64,000 bases of DNA from Marinicella meishanensis (GTDB lineage: Bacteria > Pseudomonadota > Gammaproteobacteria > Xanthomonadales > Marinicellaceae), in the NCBI RefSeq assembly GCF_019931145.1, contig NZ_JAIOUV010000004.1, positions 372,001 through 436,000 of the forward strand. Direction: 5' to 3'. Position numbers and translations under genes: made by a program. Positions 37,659 through 45,902 of the stretch are shown piece by piece. The stretch's first letter is position 1. Each line of letters starts with the position of its first letter. The notes below the pieces were generated by a model that did not search any database, was not told where the DNA came from, and saw only the letters and a program-made list of their open reading frames with translations.

Positions 37659-38321
37659 ATGCGTTATTTGTTCATCATCTTGTTGTTGGCCAACGTGGCA
37701 TTTTTTGTCTGGGCCCAGCGCATGTCACCACAACCCCAAAGCAACTTCAAAGTGGTGGATGACGGGGTGGCCAAGTTGTCATTGACCAGTGAGGTGGAAC
37801 CAGCGGTGGTGCACAGCGCCGGCAGCGACAACAACTCCGCGTTGAATGCCAACGTGCAACAAATGTGCTTCTCTGCCGGGCCTTTTGATGTCGAAGCCAA
37901 TGTCCACGCGGCCAAAGAATCGATGGATCCGGTGGTGCTGAAAACCCACATCCGCAAAATCACCACCACCCAGGAAGCCGGCTATTGGGTCTACCTGCCG
38001 GCCTTGGCCAGCCGCGCCGAAGCCTTGAAACAAGGCCGCGAACTGGCCGCTGCTTTTGTTAAAGATTATTACGTGGTCACCTCAGGCGACAACGAAAACT
38101 CCATTTCCTTGGGCTTGTACCGCGAACCCTACAATGCCGACAACCGCATCGCCGAGTTGTCACAAAAAGGCTTTGATGTGAAAAAAGAAATTCGCATTGA
38201 ACAGTGGCCTGAATTTTGGTTGGATTTCAGCGTCACCGAAGCCCAACTGGCTGGGCTGCCTGATTTGAAAGACAGTTATCCGGATGTCAGCCAAAACGAA
38301 GTGATCTGCAAAAGCAACTGA
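37659..38321 (+). CDS. SPOR-domain membrane protein
   Basis: A 220-residue protein with one N-terminal membrane helix (Y-L-F-I-I-L-L-L-A-N-V-A-F-F-V-W) and a periplasmic region. A SPOR-like domain at about 65-160 begins C-F-S-A-G-P-F and contains G-Y-W-V-Y-L-P-A-L-A-S-R-A-E-A. SPOR domains bind denuded peptidoglycan at division sites. Its position after a biotin ligase gene is common in related bacteria. Confidence 0.78.
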   Translation: MRYLFIILLLANVAFFVWAQRMSPQPQSNFKVVDDGVAKLSLTSEVEPAVVHSAGSDNNSALNANVQQMCFSAGPFDVEANVHAAKESMDPVVLKTHIRKITTTQEAGYWVYLPALASRAEALKQGRELAAAFVKDYYVVTSGDNENSISLGLYREPYNADNRIAELSQKGFDVKKEIRIEQWPEFWLDFSVTEAQLAGLPDLKDSYPDVSQNEVICKSN

Positions 38322-38323
38322 TC

Positions 38324-39349
38324 ATGTCACACATCCTGTTGGCCGACACCAGTCACCCCAAAGCCTATGATTTTGACCACCTGGCGGCCCAAGCCATGGG
38401 CGGCACCGAGTCCAGCCTGTTGCGCACCGCGGCCATTTTACACAACCAGGGTCATCCGGTGACTGTGTACCAACAAGCCCGCGAAAGGGCGGCCAATCAG
38501 CAGGGCATCCACTTCATCGGCCCCGAACAATTGGGTGAATTGTCCGCGCCCGATCACATTGTGGTGCTGCGCAAGTATCCACAGTTGTTTCGTTTTCACC
38601 GGCAGTTCCCACAAGCCCGTTTGCACCTGTGGATCCACACCTACAAAAACTGGGAATATGTGTTCAAACGTGGTCGCCGCCTACCCGCTTGGCAATTGAT
38701 CACCAACTCACACACCCACGCCGCGCATTGTGATCGCTTGGTCAACCGCAGTGTCGTCGGGCGCCTGCTGAACTTGTTCAAAGCCCGGCTGCCCATTGCC
38801 ACTTGCTACAACCCGATTCCCCGCTCCTTAAGCGAGCAACCCAAAGTCGAGCGCGACCCCAACAAGCTGCTGTTCCTGTCAGCGCCCAACAAGGGGCTGG
38901 GGCAAGTGCTCACAACATTCCAGCATATCAATCGCCACCTCAAAGATTTGCGCCTGTTTGTGGCCAACCCCGGCTACCGCCTAGACAACCCAACCGACAT
39001 CCCCAATGTCACTTACCTCGGCGCCTTACCAGCGGCCCAGGTGCGTGAACACCTGGCCAGCAGCCTGTGCGTGTTTTACCCCCAAGACAGCTTTGCCGAG
39101 ACCTTTGGTCTGATCTATGCCGAAGCCAATGCGCTGGGCACCCCGGTCATGGCCCACAACATCGGTGCCGCCCGTGAAATCCTGCACCCCAACAACCCGC
39201 TGATCAAAGCCCATGACCGCTACCAGATCACCAAAACCCTGGTTCAGTGGCAACGCCAGCTACCTGCCGTGTCGTACCGCGATGAATTCGATGACCCAGC
39301 CATATACCAACAATGGGCCAACGCATTGGACTTAGACCCAACGACTTGA
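38324..39349 (+). CDS. Glycosyltransferase family 4-like
   Basis: A 341-residue GT-B fold enzyme. The donor-binding half shows F-L-S-A-P-N-K-G-L-G-Q-V-L, then S-F-A-E-T-F-G-L-I-Y-A-E-A-N-A-L-G-T-P-V with the EX7E-type glutamates. An N-terminal M-G-G-T-E-S-S motif suits an acceptor loop. The acceptor is unknown; cell-surface glycan is likely. It lies two bases after the SPOR gene. Confidence 0.82.
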   Translation: MSHILLADTSHPKAYDFDHLAAQAMGGTESSLLRTAAILHNQGHPVTVYQQARERAANQQGIHFIGPEQLGELSAPDHIVVLRKYPQLFRFHRQFPQARLHLWIHTYKNWEYVFKRGRRLPAWQLITNSHTHAAHCDRLVNRSVVGRLLNLFKARLPIATCYNPIPRSLSEQPKVERDPNKLLFLSAPNKGLGQVLTTFQHINRHLKDLRLFVANPGYRLDNPTDIPNVTYLGALPAAQVREHLASSLCVFYPQDSFAETFGLIYAEANALGTPVMAHNIGAAREILHPNNPLIKAHDRYQITKTLVQWQRQLPAVSYRDEFDDPAIYQQWANALDLDPTT

Positions 39350-39371
39350 ACGCCACCATCAAGCCACAACA

Positions 39372-39430
39372 ACGGCGACTGAAGTCGCCGCTCCAGCGTT
39401 TATTCGGAGCAGCGACTTCAGTCGCTGACA
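39372..39430. repeat. REP-like palindromic repeat
   Basis: GGCGACTGAAGTCGCCGCTCC at 39374-39394 pairs with GGAGCAGCGACTTCAGTCGCTG at 39405-39426, and each arm also contains a smaller palindrome (GCGACTGAAGTCGC). No T tract follows, so this is a REP-type element rather than a simple terminator. Confidence 0.7.
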
Positions 39431-39484
39431 TCAGCGCAGCTGATCAGCCATGAGCTTGAGCTGAGCGGTGGGTGATTTCCGCTT

Positions 39485-39506
39485 TATGCAACTTTTAGGT
39501 TGCATA
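39485..39506 (+). promoter_or_regulatory. Inverted repeat, likely ArsR-family operator
   Basis: TATGCAAC and GTTGCATA flank a six-base spacer. It overlaps a TATTAT-like -10 and lies 52 bases before the SRPBCC gene. Similar ATGCAAC/GTTGCAT sites are often seen before SRPBCC/ArsR gene pairs. Confidence 0.6.
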
Positions 39507-39558
39507 TTATTGACAACCATGTTTTAATGCCATCAACCTCAATATTTGGAGCACAACC

Positions 39559-40002
39559 ATGCAAGATGTGATCGAACGAACCATTCAAATCCAGGCCCCG
39601 ATGGAAAAAATCTACGCCGCCATCACCGACCCCGAACAGTTGGTTCAATGGTTTCCTAACTCGGTGGAAGGCAGCCTGGCCCCTGGGGAGCAACCGCTGT
39701 TTGGCTTCGGTGAGCACGGCAAAAGCCGGATCTATGTGGTGGCAGCCGAACCGCATCATTACTTTGCTTACCGTTGGGTGCCAGGCGCCAACCATTACGA
39801 AGGCGATGTGTTGCAGGTGGCCACCACCTTGGTGGAATTCACCATCACCGAAGAAGCGGTCAACCACTGCACCGTCACGGTCACCGAATCGGGTTTTGCT
39901 GGCTTGCCAGATGACATCAAAACCGATGCCTTCCAACAAAACAACCAGGGTTGGGATTTCATGGTCAATCGCCTGGTGCAGTTGCTGCAGGCTGCCGCAT
40001 GA
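39559..40002 (+). CDS. SRPBCC (AHSA1-like) protein
   Basis: A 147-residue START/Bet v1-fold protein. I-Q-I-Q-A-P-M-E-K-I-Y-A-A-I-T-D-P-E-Q-L opens it and the C-terminal G-W-D-F-M-V-N-R-L helix closes it. It probably binds a small hydrophobic ligand. GGAG precedes the ATG. The stop overlaps the ArsR ATG by four bases, a typical pair. Confidence 0.85.
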   Translation: MQDVIERTIQIQAPMEKIYAAITDPEQLVQWFPNSVEGSLAPGEQPLFGFGEHGKSRIYVVAAEPHHYFAYRWVPGANHYEGDVLQVATTLVEFTITEEAVNHCTVTVTESGFAGLPDDIKTDAFQQNNQGWDFMVNRLVQLLQAAA

Positions 40003-40322
40003 ATCAAGCACAGGTGTTCAAAGCCCTGGGCGACCCAGCGCGGCTGACCATGATCAGCCGCCTGACCACGGCCGAACCGCAAACCATTGGTGAACTGTCG
40101 GCCGACCTCGGCATGAGCCGCCAAGGGGCCCGCAAACAACTCAAAGTGTTGGAGTCTGCGCAGTTGATCCAGCTGCGGCAAAAAGGCCGCCAAACCGAAG
40201 TGTCATTGGCCGTCGATCAACTGCAACAAGCCCGCCGCTTCATTGAACGGTTGGAACAACAGTGGGATCAAAGACTGCACGCCTTGAAAACATTGGTCGA
40301 AGGGCATCAGCCTGATGACTGA
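39999..40322 (+). CDS. ArsR-family transcription regulator
   Basis: A 107-residue winged helix protein. F-K-A-L-G-D-P-A-R-L-T-M-I-S-R-L opens it, and L-G-M-S-R-Q-G-A-R-K-Q-L-K-V-L-E is the recognition helix. No metal-binding cysteine cluster is evident, so the signal may be whatever the SRPBCC partner binds. It probably autoregulates at the inverted repeat at 39485. Confidence 0.88.
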   Translation: MNQAQVFKALGDPARLTMISRLTTAEPQTIGELSADLGMSRQGARKQLKVLESAQLIQLRQKGRQTEVSLAVDQLQQARRFIERLEQQWDQRLHALKTLVEGHQPDD

Positions 40323-40340
40323 ACCCGTCGAAATGTCAGC

Positions 40341-40691
40341 TCACAACCCCTGCTCTTGGAACTGGGCCATGGCCTGCATCGCTTCGATGCCATAAACCAC
40401 CGAAGGTCCGCCACCCATGAGGATGGCCACCGACACGGTTTCGGCGATTTCGGCTTTGCTGGCACCAGCGGCCATGGCATCGTGCACATGGAAACTGATG
40501 CAGCCATCACAGCGCACCGTGATGGCGATGCCCAGGGCTATCAATTCTTTGGTTTTGCCATCCAGGACACCGGCCTCGACGCTGGCCTCATGCAGCTTGC
40601 CAAAGGCTTGCATCACAGCCGGTTGGTCTTGTCCGAATTGCTCCATCCATTGGTTCAGTTCGGCGTATTGGGCGGGAAAATTTTTCATCAT
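40341..40691 (-). CDS. AhpD-like carboxymuconolactone decarboxylase-family protein
   Basis: A 116-residue protein with the CxxC-xxx-H active-site motif R-C-D-G-C-I-S-F-H-V-H-D-A and the G-A-S-K-A-E-I-A-E-T segment. This group includes peroxiredoxin-associated AhpD and related disulfide reductases. GGAG lies four bases before the ATG. Confidence 0.82.
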   Translation of the reverse strand: MMKNFPAQYAELNQWMEQFGQDQPAVMQAFGKLHEASVEAGVLDGKTKELIALGIAITVRCDGCISFHVHDAMAAGASKAEIAETVSVAILMGGGPSVVYGIEAMQAMAQFQEQGL

Positions 40692-40827
40692 GGACTCCGG
40701 TTTGCTGACATGGAATCAAGATTGTAGGCCAAGCACCGAGGCCGATGATTGACCCAAGTCAATCTTCTTGGCAAAGGCATCAGATTTGTTATCATAGAGG
40801 CCAAAACAACAACTGAATGCCAGCCAG

Positions 40828-41481
40828 ATGCCTGCCATGACCCACAACAAAACCTTCGTGATTGGCCTGCCCCGGACCGGCACCACCAGTTTGTGTGCCG
40901 CGCTGTTAGAACACGGGTTTAAGGTGGCCCACACCGCCTACACCATCCGCACCTTTGAGTTGGCCCAAGTGGTGGCCGACACCCCGTGCTATGCCGACTA
41001 CGCACAATTGGACCGCTTGTTTCCTGGGTCTGGGTTTGTCCATCTGCAGCGCCCGCTGGCTGCTTGGTTGCCATCCATGCAACAGCTGTTGCACAAAATG
41101 CAAGTCCAGATGCGACCTGAAGGCCATTTCAACCCGGTGATCAAACGCTGTTTCAACGACACCTTCGACCTGTTACAGGACCCTGAGCCGTTGGGGGTGG
41201 CCAATTTGAGTCGTTGTTTCCACCGCCACCACCAACAAGTGACGGACTATTTCAGCCACCGCCGAGATTGCTTGAGCCTGGCCATCGATCAGGCCGGTGG
41301 CCTGAGCCGTTTGTTGGCGTTCATGGGTCAAAGCGCGCCTGCCGACCTGGACTTCCCACACCTCAACGCCGGCAATCAGGTCAGCGCTTGGCGCAAGCTG
41401 AAACACCCCAACAAGGTTAATTCCAGCGCCGCAGGCGAGTCCCGCAGGCGCTTTTTTGACTACGCACAACTCAAAGTTTGA
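40828..41481 (+). CDS. Sulfotransferase-like P-loop protein
   Basis: A 217-residue protein. V-I-G-L-P-R-T-G-T-T-S-L is the phosphosulfate-binding loop seen in this sulfotransferase subfamily. The F-V-H-L-Q-R-P segment follows where the PAPS-binding region would be. The fourth codon is also ATG and may be the start. The last 20 codons hold a terminator-like hairpin (41425-41457), so the C-terminal end deserves checking. Confidence 0.7.
   Translation: MPAMTHNKTFVIGLPRTGTTSLCAALLEHGFKVAHTAYTIRTFELAQVVADTPCYADYAQLDRLFPGSGFVHLQRPLAAWLPSMQQLLHKMQVQMRPEGHFNPVIKRCFNDTFDLLQDPEPLGVANLSRCFHRHHQQVTDYFSHRRDCLSLAIDQAGGLSRLLAFMGQSAPADLDFPHLNAGNQVSAWRKLKHPNKVNSSAAGESRRRFFDYAQLKV
41425..41457 (+). terminator. 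Terminator-like hairpin inside the 3' end of the sulfotransferase gene
   Basis: AGCGCC and GGCGCT pair with a 16-base loop and are followed by six T. It lies 24 bases before the stop codon, so it is normally translated through. Confidence 0.5.
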
Positions 41482-41493
41482 GGCCCATCGGGC

Positions 41494-42045
41494 TCATGGG
41501 ACCAAAGCACATGCGGTCGACTTGGGCGCGGCCACCCGCTTCGCCTCATAGCACCATATACAATCCAACTGAAAGCCGCCATTGTCGTAAATGCGGATCA
41601 AGTTGGCCACATAGTGATCCGGGCTGTGGCTGGTGAAGCGCATCTGATCCACATAGGTGCCGTGTTGGTCTTGGCCAGGAAAGGATTCAATCACCGAACC
41701 CGCTTGGGCGATCGCCGTACCTGTGCCTGAAGGGCTGCCAAAGGGTACCCAGGTGATTTGCCACAATTGTTTCACCGGATCCCAGGTGCGCAGGGTGGAA
41801 CCCACCGCATCAGCGGACTGCGCCATGTCGATGCACAAATCATCTTGGATCACGCCCACCGAATTGCGGTACACATGACCCGTGCCCGAACCGGACACGT
41901 GGGTCTGATCTGCTTGCATGGCCTTGGCCTCGATTTGCCAATGGCCCAGTTTGAATTGGTAGTCGGTGGGGGTGGCGGCTCCAGCCGGCAAGGTTGCCAT
42001 CACCAAGGTGCAGCCAGCGGCCAACATCTTCGTCATCTTCATCAT
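41494..42045 (-). CDS. Exported protein, DUF1579-like
   Basis: A 183-residue protein with a signal peptide (M-M-K-M-T-K-M-L-A-A-G to A-G-A). The mature part has Y-Q-F-K-L-G-H-W-Q-I-E, L-R-T-W-D-P and a C-terminal Y-D-N-G-G-F motif, suggestive of DUF1579-type lipocalin-like domains. GGGAG precedes the ATG at 42045; longer starts lack a site. Confidence 0.6.
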   Translation of the reverse strand: MMKMTKMLAAGCTLVMATLPAGAATPTDYQFKLGHWQIEAKAMQADQTHVSGSGTGHVYRNSVGVIQDDLCIDMAQSADAVGSTLRTWDPVKQLWQITWVPFGSPSGTGTAIAQAGSVIESFPGQDQHGTYVDQMRFTSHSPDHYVANLIRIYDNGGFQLDCIWCYEAKRVAAPKSTACALVP

Positions 42046-42139
42046 TTGCTCCCATTGAAAACCACCCATGATAGGGCTCAAGCCGCTGCCGTCTTCTCAA
42101 CGGCGGTAGATGAGAAACATTGATCCATAATAAAGCGGT

Positions 42140-43144
42140 TTATGGCGCCTGTTTTTTGAAGACACCAGGAGACTGGCCGGTGATTTGTTTGAAGGCCCGA
42201 TAAAATGTCGCCGAACTGTTGTAGCCCACATCATAGCCAATGGTGGATACCTGGGCTTCAGGCCGGTTGCAGATTTGTTGTTGGGCATCTGCCACGCGTT
42301 GGGTGTTGAGCCAGTGGTGAAAGCCGCTGTTGGGAGGTTGATTGAACCAGGCTGACAACAGCCGTGCGGAACAGCCCAAGGCCTGGGCCAAACCCGGCAA
42401 GTCCAGGGTTGCTTCTCGATGGATTTTTTGCTCCCGTACCAGGCGTTGCAAGGGTGCGGTAAAATCGATTGGGGGAGCGGGTCGCTGGGCTTGAATCAAA
42501 TGTCCGGTGCGGGTCACATGCAACAAAGTGATGCCGGCCACCAGCAGCGCCAGGGACACCAGCGACAGCAGGTCCCAAAACGCCCAATACCGCTGCCCCA
42601 CAAACAATCCCAGCCAAGTGATGCCAGAGCTCAGCAAATAACTGCCTGACAAGCCCAACACCAGCCACATCAGGCTGCGATTGGGCTGTGGTTGCATCCC
42701 AAAGCGACGCCAGATCAACAGCCAGTACCCAAACCAGTGCAACAAGAACAACAACCAAAACCACATTTTGTGCGCACCCCGACCATAATACGCCGCTGAT
42801 TTGAGTGCCGGATCCAGGTGGTAAAAAGTCAACAACCAGACAAAGGCCAACAGCGCTGGCACCCCATGCCACCGCACTTGAGACCAATTGGGTTGTTTGG
42901 GGTGGAGCATCAGCCACATGGTTGGCCCATTGGCAAACAGCAGCCAAGTACCGGCATGCAACCAGTTGGGATGGCGTTCATAAAACGTGCCCATGCTGAG
43001 CAGGGCTTGCAACAACTGCACCCCCACACAGAACAAGAACAACACCATCGGCCAATAACGGTCGTGGCGGGCAGACTTGATCGACAAACCCAACAGCAAC
43101 ACCGCGAGCATCAACAAACTCGCTGATAACAGGGTGTGAATCAT
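42140..43144 (-). CDS. Membrane-bound AraC-family regulator
   Basis: A 334-residue protein. The first ~210 residues form about seven membrane helices. The C-terminal ~100 residues are an AraC DNA-binding domain: L-A-Q-A-L-G-C-S-A-R-L-L-S-A-W-F-N and I-G-Y-D-V-G-Y-N-S-S-A-T-F-Y-R-A-F-K-Q-I-T-G-Q-S-P. Such proteins sense an envelope signal and act at the membrane. Targets are not visible. Confidence 0.85.
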   Translation of the reverse strand: MIHTLLSASLLMLAVLLLGLSIKSARHDRYWPMVLFLFCVGVQLLQALLSMGTFYERHPNWLHAGTWLLFANGPTMWLMLHPKQPNWSQVRWHGVPALLAFVWLLTFYHLDPALKSAAYYGRGAHKMWFWLLFLLHWFGYWLLIWRRFGMQPQPNRSLMWLVLGLSGSYLLSSGITWLGLFVGQRYWAFWDLLSLVSLALLVAGITLLHVTRTGHLIQAQRPAPPIDFTAPLQRLVREQKIHREATLDLPGLAQALGCSARLLSAWFNQPPNSGFHHWLNTQRVADAQQQICNRPEAQVSTIGYDVGYNSSATFYRAFKQITGQSPGVFKKQAP

Positions 43145-43181
43145 GAGTTGCCTAGCGACTTAAGACCTGATTGGGATTGGC

Positions 43182-43706
43182 TCAACCACCCATCCGCTTA
43201 AACACTTCGGCTTGGCTTTTGCGGTGTTTGAGGGCCATGGCCACGTGCCCCAGCAACAAGACCAGCAACACCCAGCCCAATTCACCGTGCCAGTCACCAC
43301 CCAACTTCAACATCCAGTCAATTTTATCGCCTTCAAAGCCAGCGAACAGCGGGATGCCGAAGGGCTCAAAAGCCCGGCCCGACCCGTATTGGCGGATCAA
43401 AGCAATGGTTGGCACCGCAATCACCAACAGGTACAAGATCGCATGACCCAGCTTGGCCGCCAGATTGATCGATGGCGGGCGCCGCTTGGCATTGAACAAG
43501 GCCCACAGCAAGCGCAACACCATCAACAGCAACAACAACACGCCCAACGGTTTGTGGCTGGGCCAAAAGAACGCTTCGATGGCGGTGTCTTCAAGAAAAT
43601 AGTGCGCGCCGGCACTGAGGAATTGCCACAAGATCAACAGCGCCATGCCCCAATGCAAGGTGCGACTGACCAAACCATATCGTTCTCGGTTGTCTTTGAT
43701 TGCCAT
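43182..43706 (-). CDS. Cytochrome b561
   Basis: A 174-residue protein with four membrane helices. Histidines that can ligate two b haems are present in T-L-H-W-G-M, S-H-K-P-L-G-V, the next helix A-K-L-G-H-A-I-L-Y and W-H-G-E-L-G-W. It carries electrons across the inner membrane, typically from ubiquinol or to a periplasmic partner. It lies next to the AraC-type regulator, 37 bases apart. Confidence 0.85.
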   Translation of the reverse strand: MAIKDNRERYGLVSRTLHWGMALLILWQFLSAGAHYFLEDTAIEAFFWPSHKPLGVLLLLLMVLRLLWALFNAKRRPPSINLAAKLGHAILYLLVIAVPTIALIRQYGSGRAFEPFGIPLFAGFEGDKIDWMLKLGGDWHGELGWVLLVLLLGHVAMALKHRKSQAEVFKRMGG

Positions 43707-43775
43707 GTTTGATACCTGGTGTTGAAACGGCTTATTAGCTTAACAGAACCGCTGCCCCGAGCGCATGATTTGTGG

Positions 43776-44033
43776 TCATTTCAGTGCGTATTGTTGTTGC
43801 AACTGTTGCAGCCTGTCCGCCGGCCCACTGATCGACCATTCAAACCAATTGCTCCATTCGAATTCAAGCGTCTCTGCACCCTTGGTCAAAGTCAGGCTGT
43901 CGTAATCTATACCTTTGTCAAAGGCCAATGGGCTGTATTCCTGGGTCTTGCGCCAGCCGGTTTGCTTCAGATCCGCGATGATCTGATTGCCCACTTCGGT
44001 TCTGATGTGTTCAATTTCGGTGGTTGCTGTCAC
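43776..44033 (-). CDS. Small acidic protein, last gene of the five-gene cluster
   Basis: An 85-residue soluble protein with G-N-Q-I-I-A-D-L-K and L-E-F-E-W-S-N-W-F-E-W-S-I-S-G. The start is GTG, overlapping the upstream stop by four bases. No family recognised. Confidence 0.6.
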   Translation of the reverse strand: MTATTEIEHIRTEVGNQIIADLKQTGWRKTQEYSPLAFDKGIDYDSLTLTKGAETLEFEWSNWFEWSISGPADRLQQLQQQYALK

Positions 44034-44239
44034 CCCAAGAACCCCAGCAACTCAAGCAATCCGGCCAGCATCAAAAAGGGGCCCAGGTATTTGGCCGAAT
44101 GGCCAAATTTTTTATGCCACAATTCATGTTTGGCCGGGTCTTTGATTTTCCTGGGCAACACCCGATGCGCCAACAAGGTCAAGTACAACCCGCCCAAGAG
44201 AGGAATCAAACCACTGTATTTTTCATAGATCTCAATCAT
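44030..44239 (-). CDS. Small membrane protein
   Basis: A 69-residue protein with two hydrophobic helices separated by a His/Lys-rich loop (K-H-E-L-W-H-K-K-F-G-H). It overlaps its neighbours by four bases on each side. Function unknown. Confidence 0.6.
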   Translation of the reverse strand: MIEIYEKYSGLIPLLGGLYLTLLAHRVLPRKIKDPAKHELWHKKFGHSAKYLGPFLMLAGLLELLGFLG

Positions 44240-44475
44240 TCATCCTCCGGCTTGTTGGCATACCAGGACAGCCACAAAATGATCACCAACGCAATCACCG
44301 CTGTGGCTCCAGCAGCCAGCAACCACCGGGTGTTCAATGCCCCACCCCGCTCCAGGGTCAAATAAGCATTGAAGCCAATGCCCAATGGGATCCAGCACAG
44401 CATGATGGCCAACTTCGTTTTGCTGACCAATTTCGGCGTTGGCTTTGGCTTGGCTTTGTTCTCAGGTTCATTCAT
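44236..44475 (-). CDS. Small membrane protein with Lys/Pro-rich N-terminus
   Basis: A 79-residue protein. The cytoplasmic start is K-A-K-P-K-P-T-P-K-L and two membrane helices follow. Overlaps with both neighbours show coupling. Function unknown. Confidence 0.6.
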   Translation of the reverse strand: MNEPENKAKPKPTPKLVSKTKLAIMLCWIPLGIGFNAYLTLERGGALNTRWLLAAGATAVIALVIILWLSWYANKPEDE

Positions 44476-45013
44476 GGGCTTTGATTTGTCTGATGATGTG
44501 GTTCATAAACATCATGTGGTCTTTCGAATCGGCGTTGACTGAAGCCGTCACCCAATGTTGCTCCAGAAACACGATGCGCTTGTTGATTTCGGTGCTGTCA
44601 TAGATCACCACACCGTCGTTTTCCAAGCGGGTATAGTGTTGTTTCCATCCGGTATACATATATTTTTTTTGTTGCCAGGCCAAGGCCGCAGCCGCCGACT
44701 CGAATTCGAAGTATTTCAATTCCACCTGGACCGTGAGGTTGCTGGCCTGGCGGTAGGCCAAGTTGGCCATGCTGGTGACGCCAATGGTGCGGTACTGTTC
44801 AATGGTTTGGCCCATGGACTGGGCAAAAAACGCCGGTGGGTTGTGCAAGTCTTCGATCACCACACCGGTGCCGCCTTGCCAGCCCGGGCCAATTTCAGCC
44901 GGCTTGGGTAAACGGATGTCCATGGCGGCCACCCATCCCGGCAACAGCAAACACATCACTGGCAGCCAAACCCACAGTGATCGTTGCATGATGGCTGTGC
45001 GTTTCGCCATCAT
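44468..45013 (-). CDS. Exported protein, unknown function
   Basis: A 181-residue protein with a signal peptide ending near W-V-A-A. The mature domain contains F-A-Q-S-M-G-Q-T-I-E-Q-Y and E-I-N-K-R-I-V-F-L-E-Q-H-W. Its start overlaps the upstream stop by four bases and its end overlaps the next gene by eight. I do not recognise a family. Confidence 0.6.
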   Translation of the reverse strand: MMAKRTAIMQRSLWVWLPVMCLLLPGWVAAMDIRLPKPAEIGPGWQGGTGVVIEDLHNPPAFFAQSMGQTIEQYRTIGVTSMANLAYRQASNLTVQVELKYFEFESAAAALAWQQKKYMYTGWKQHYTRLENDGVVIYDSTEINKRIVFLEQHWVTASVNADSKDHMMFMNHIIRQIKAHE

Positions 45014-45411
45014 GAGCCCAACATGGCCACCAAAGACTCAAAGTGAATCAACAGGTACAACCAGGCAATGGCGTTGCCATACAACAACACCGGAAGGGTC
45101 CAAACCAGCATCACCCACAGTCCTTGATGCAAGCCGATGATCAGCAAAGTCAGGATCAAGCCCATGTACAAGTCGAGCATAATTTGACGGCCCCAAAAAT
45201 AGCCTGCCATGCTGCGCACCGTGAGGATCAAATTTTCTTTTCGAGAACAGTGAATGGTGTACAGCATGAAGGCCACAAACACCGCCCACAACAGGGCTTT
45301 GAGCCACCCCAGCGCACCGCTGAAAACCAACAGCTCCGGATGTCCATGCCAATAAAATGCCCCCACTGCCAGCAACACATAGACCAACCAGGCCACTACA
45401 TTCATCGACAT
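45010..45411 (-). CDS. Membrane protein, first gene of the five-gene cluster
   Basis: A 133-residue protein with four hydrophobic helices and H-C-S-R-K-E-N-L-I-L-T-V-R in the first loop. The ATG at 45411 has AGGA upstream; ATGs at 45438 and 45405 are alternatives. The cluster below it is closely spaced. Function unknown. Confidence 0.6.
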   Translation of the reverse strand: MSMNVVAWLVYVLLAVGAFYWHGHPELLVFSGALGWLKALLWAVFVAFMLYTIHCSRKENLILTVRSMAGYFWGRQIMLDLYMGLILTLLIIGLHQGLWVMLVWTLPVLLYGNAIAWLYLLIHFESLVAMLGS

Positions 45412-45478
45412 ATCTTCAATTCCTGCGTTTGAAACCATTTTCAATTATACCGCTTTCAAAGGGCAATCGGCATGGTTA

Positions 45479-45632
45479 ACAGAGGGTACTGCGTGGGGAG
45501 GGTTTGGCACAGTCCTACCGGATTGACTTGAAACGGACCAACTCAGGCACTGATCGGTCGGAGTTGTTGGTGGCGGTGGGTGATGGGGCGACCGGCGTGG
45601 TGCGCCATTTGATTGATCAGGCAGCGGGTTGA
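45479..45632 (+). pseudogene. Possible remnant of a gene 3' end
   Basis: A plus-strand frame without a start codon reads about 50 residues, including A-Q-S-Y-R-I-D-L-K-R-T-N-S-G-T-D and V-V-R-H-L-I-D-Q-A-A-G before a stop. It looks coding in composition but lacks a start and a known match. It ends four bases before MITE-like copy 2. Confidence 0.3.
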
Positions 45633-45636
45633 ATTT

Positions 45637-45902
45637 GGGTCTGATATCGCCAACGAAAAGGCAACTGCTGGATCGTATTTTTAAGCCATCAAGGCATCAT
45701 TCGTGATGTGTGGTAAATCCACATGAGCGAATGAATAACGCAGGGGGCTGGAAAATACGATCCAGCCCAAAAGGTTAAGGCTGAAAATGCCACACACTGC
45801 GTTGCTCATCGCTCGATTGGAATGACCAAACCACGCGATTCGCGCCTGGATTGTGACATTTTCAGAATTAACAGATACATTTTCGTTGGCGACATCAGTC
45901 CC
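45637..45902. mobile_element. MITE-like 266-bp element, copy 2
   Basis: It has the same length as copy 1. The left end GGGTCTGATATCGCCAACG matches the inverted right end at 45880-45902 with two differences. The interior aligns along its whole length with the other copies. TA (45903-45904) flanks the right end. It sits inside the 3' part of the monooxygenase gene. Confidence 0.85.
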
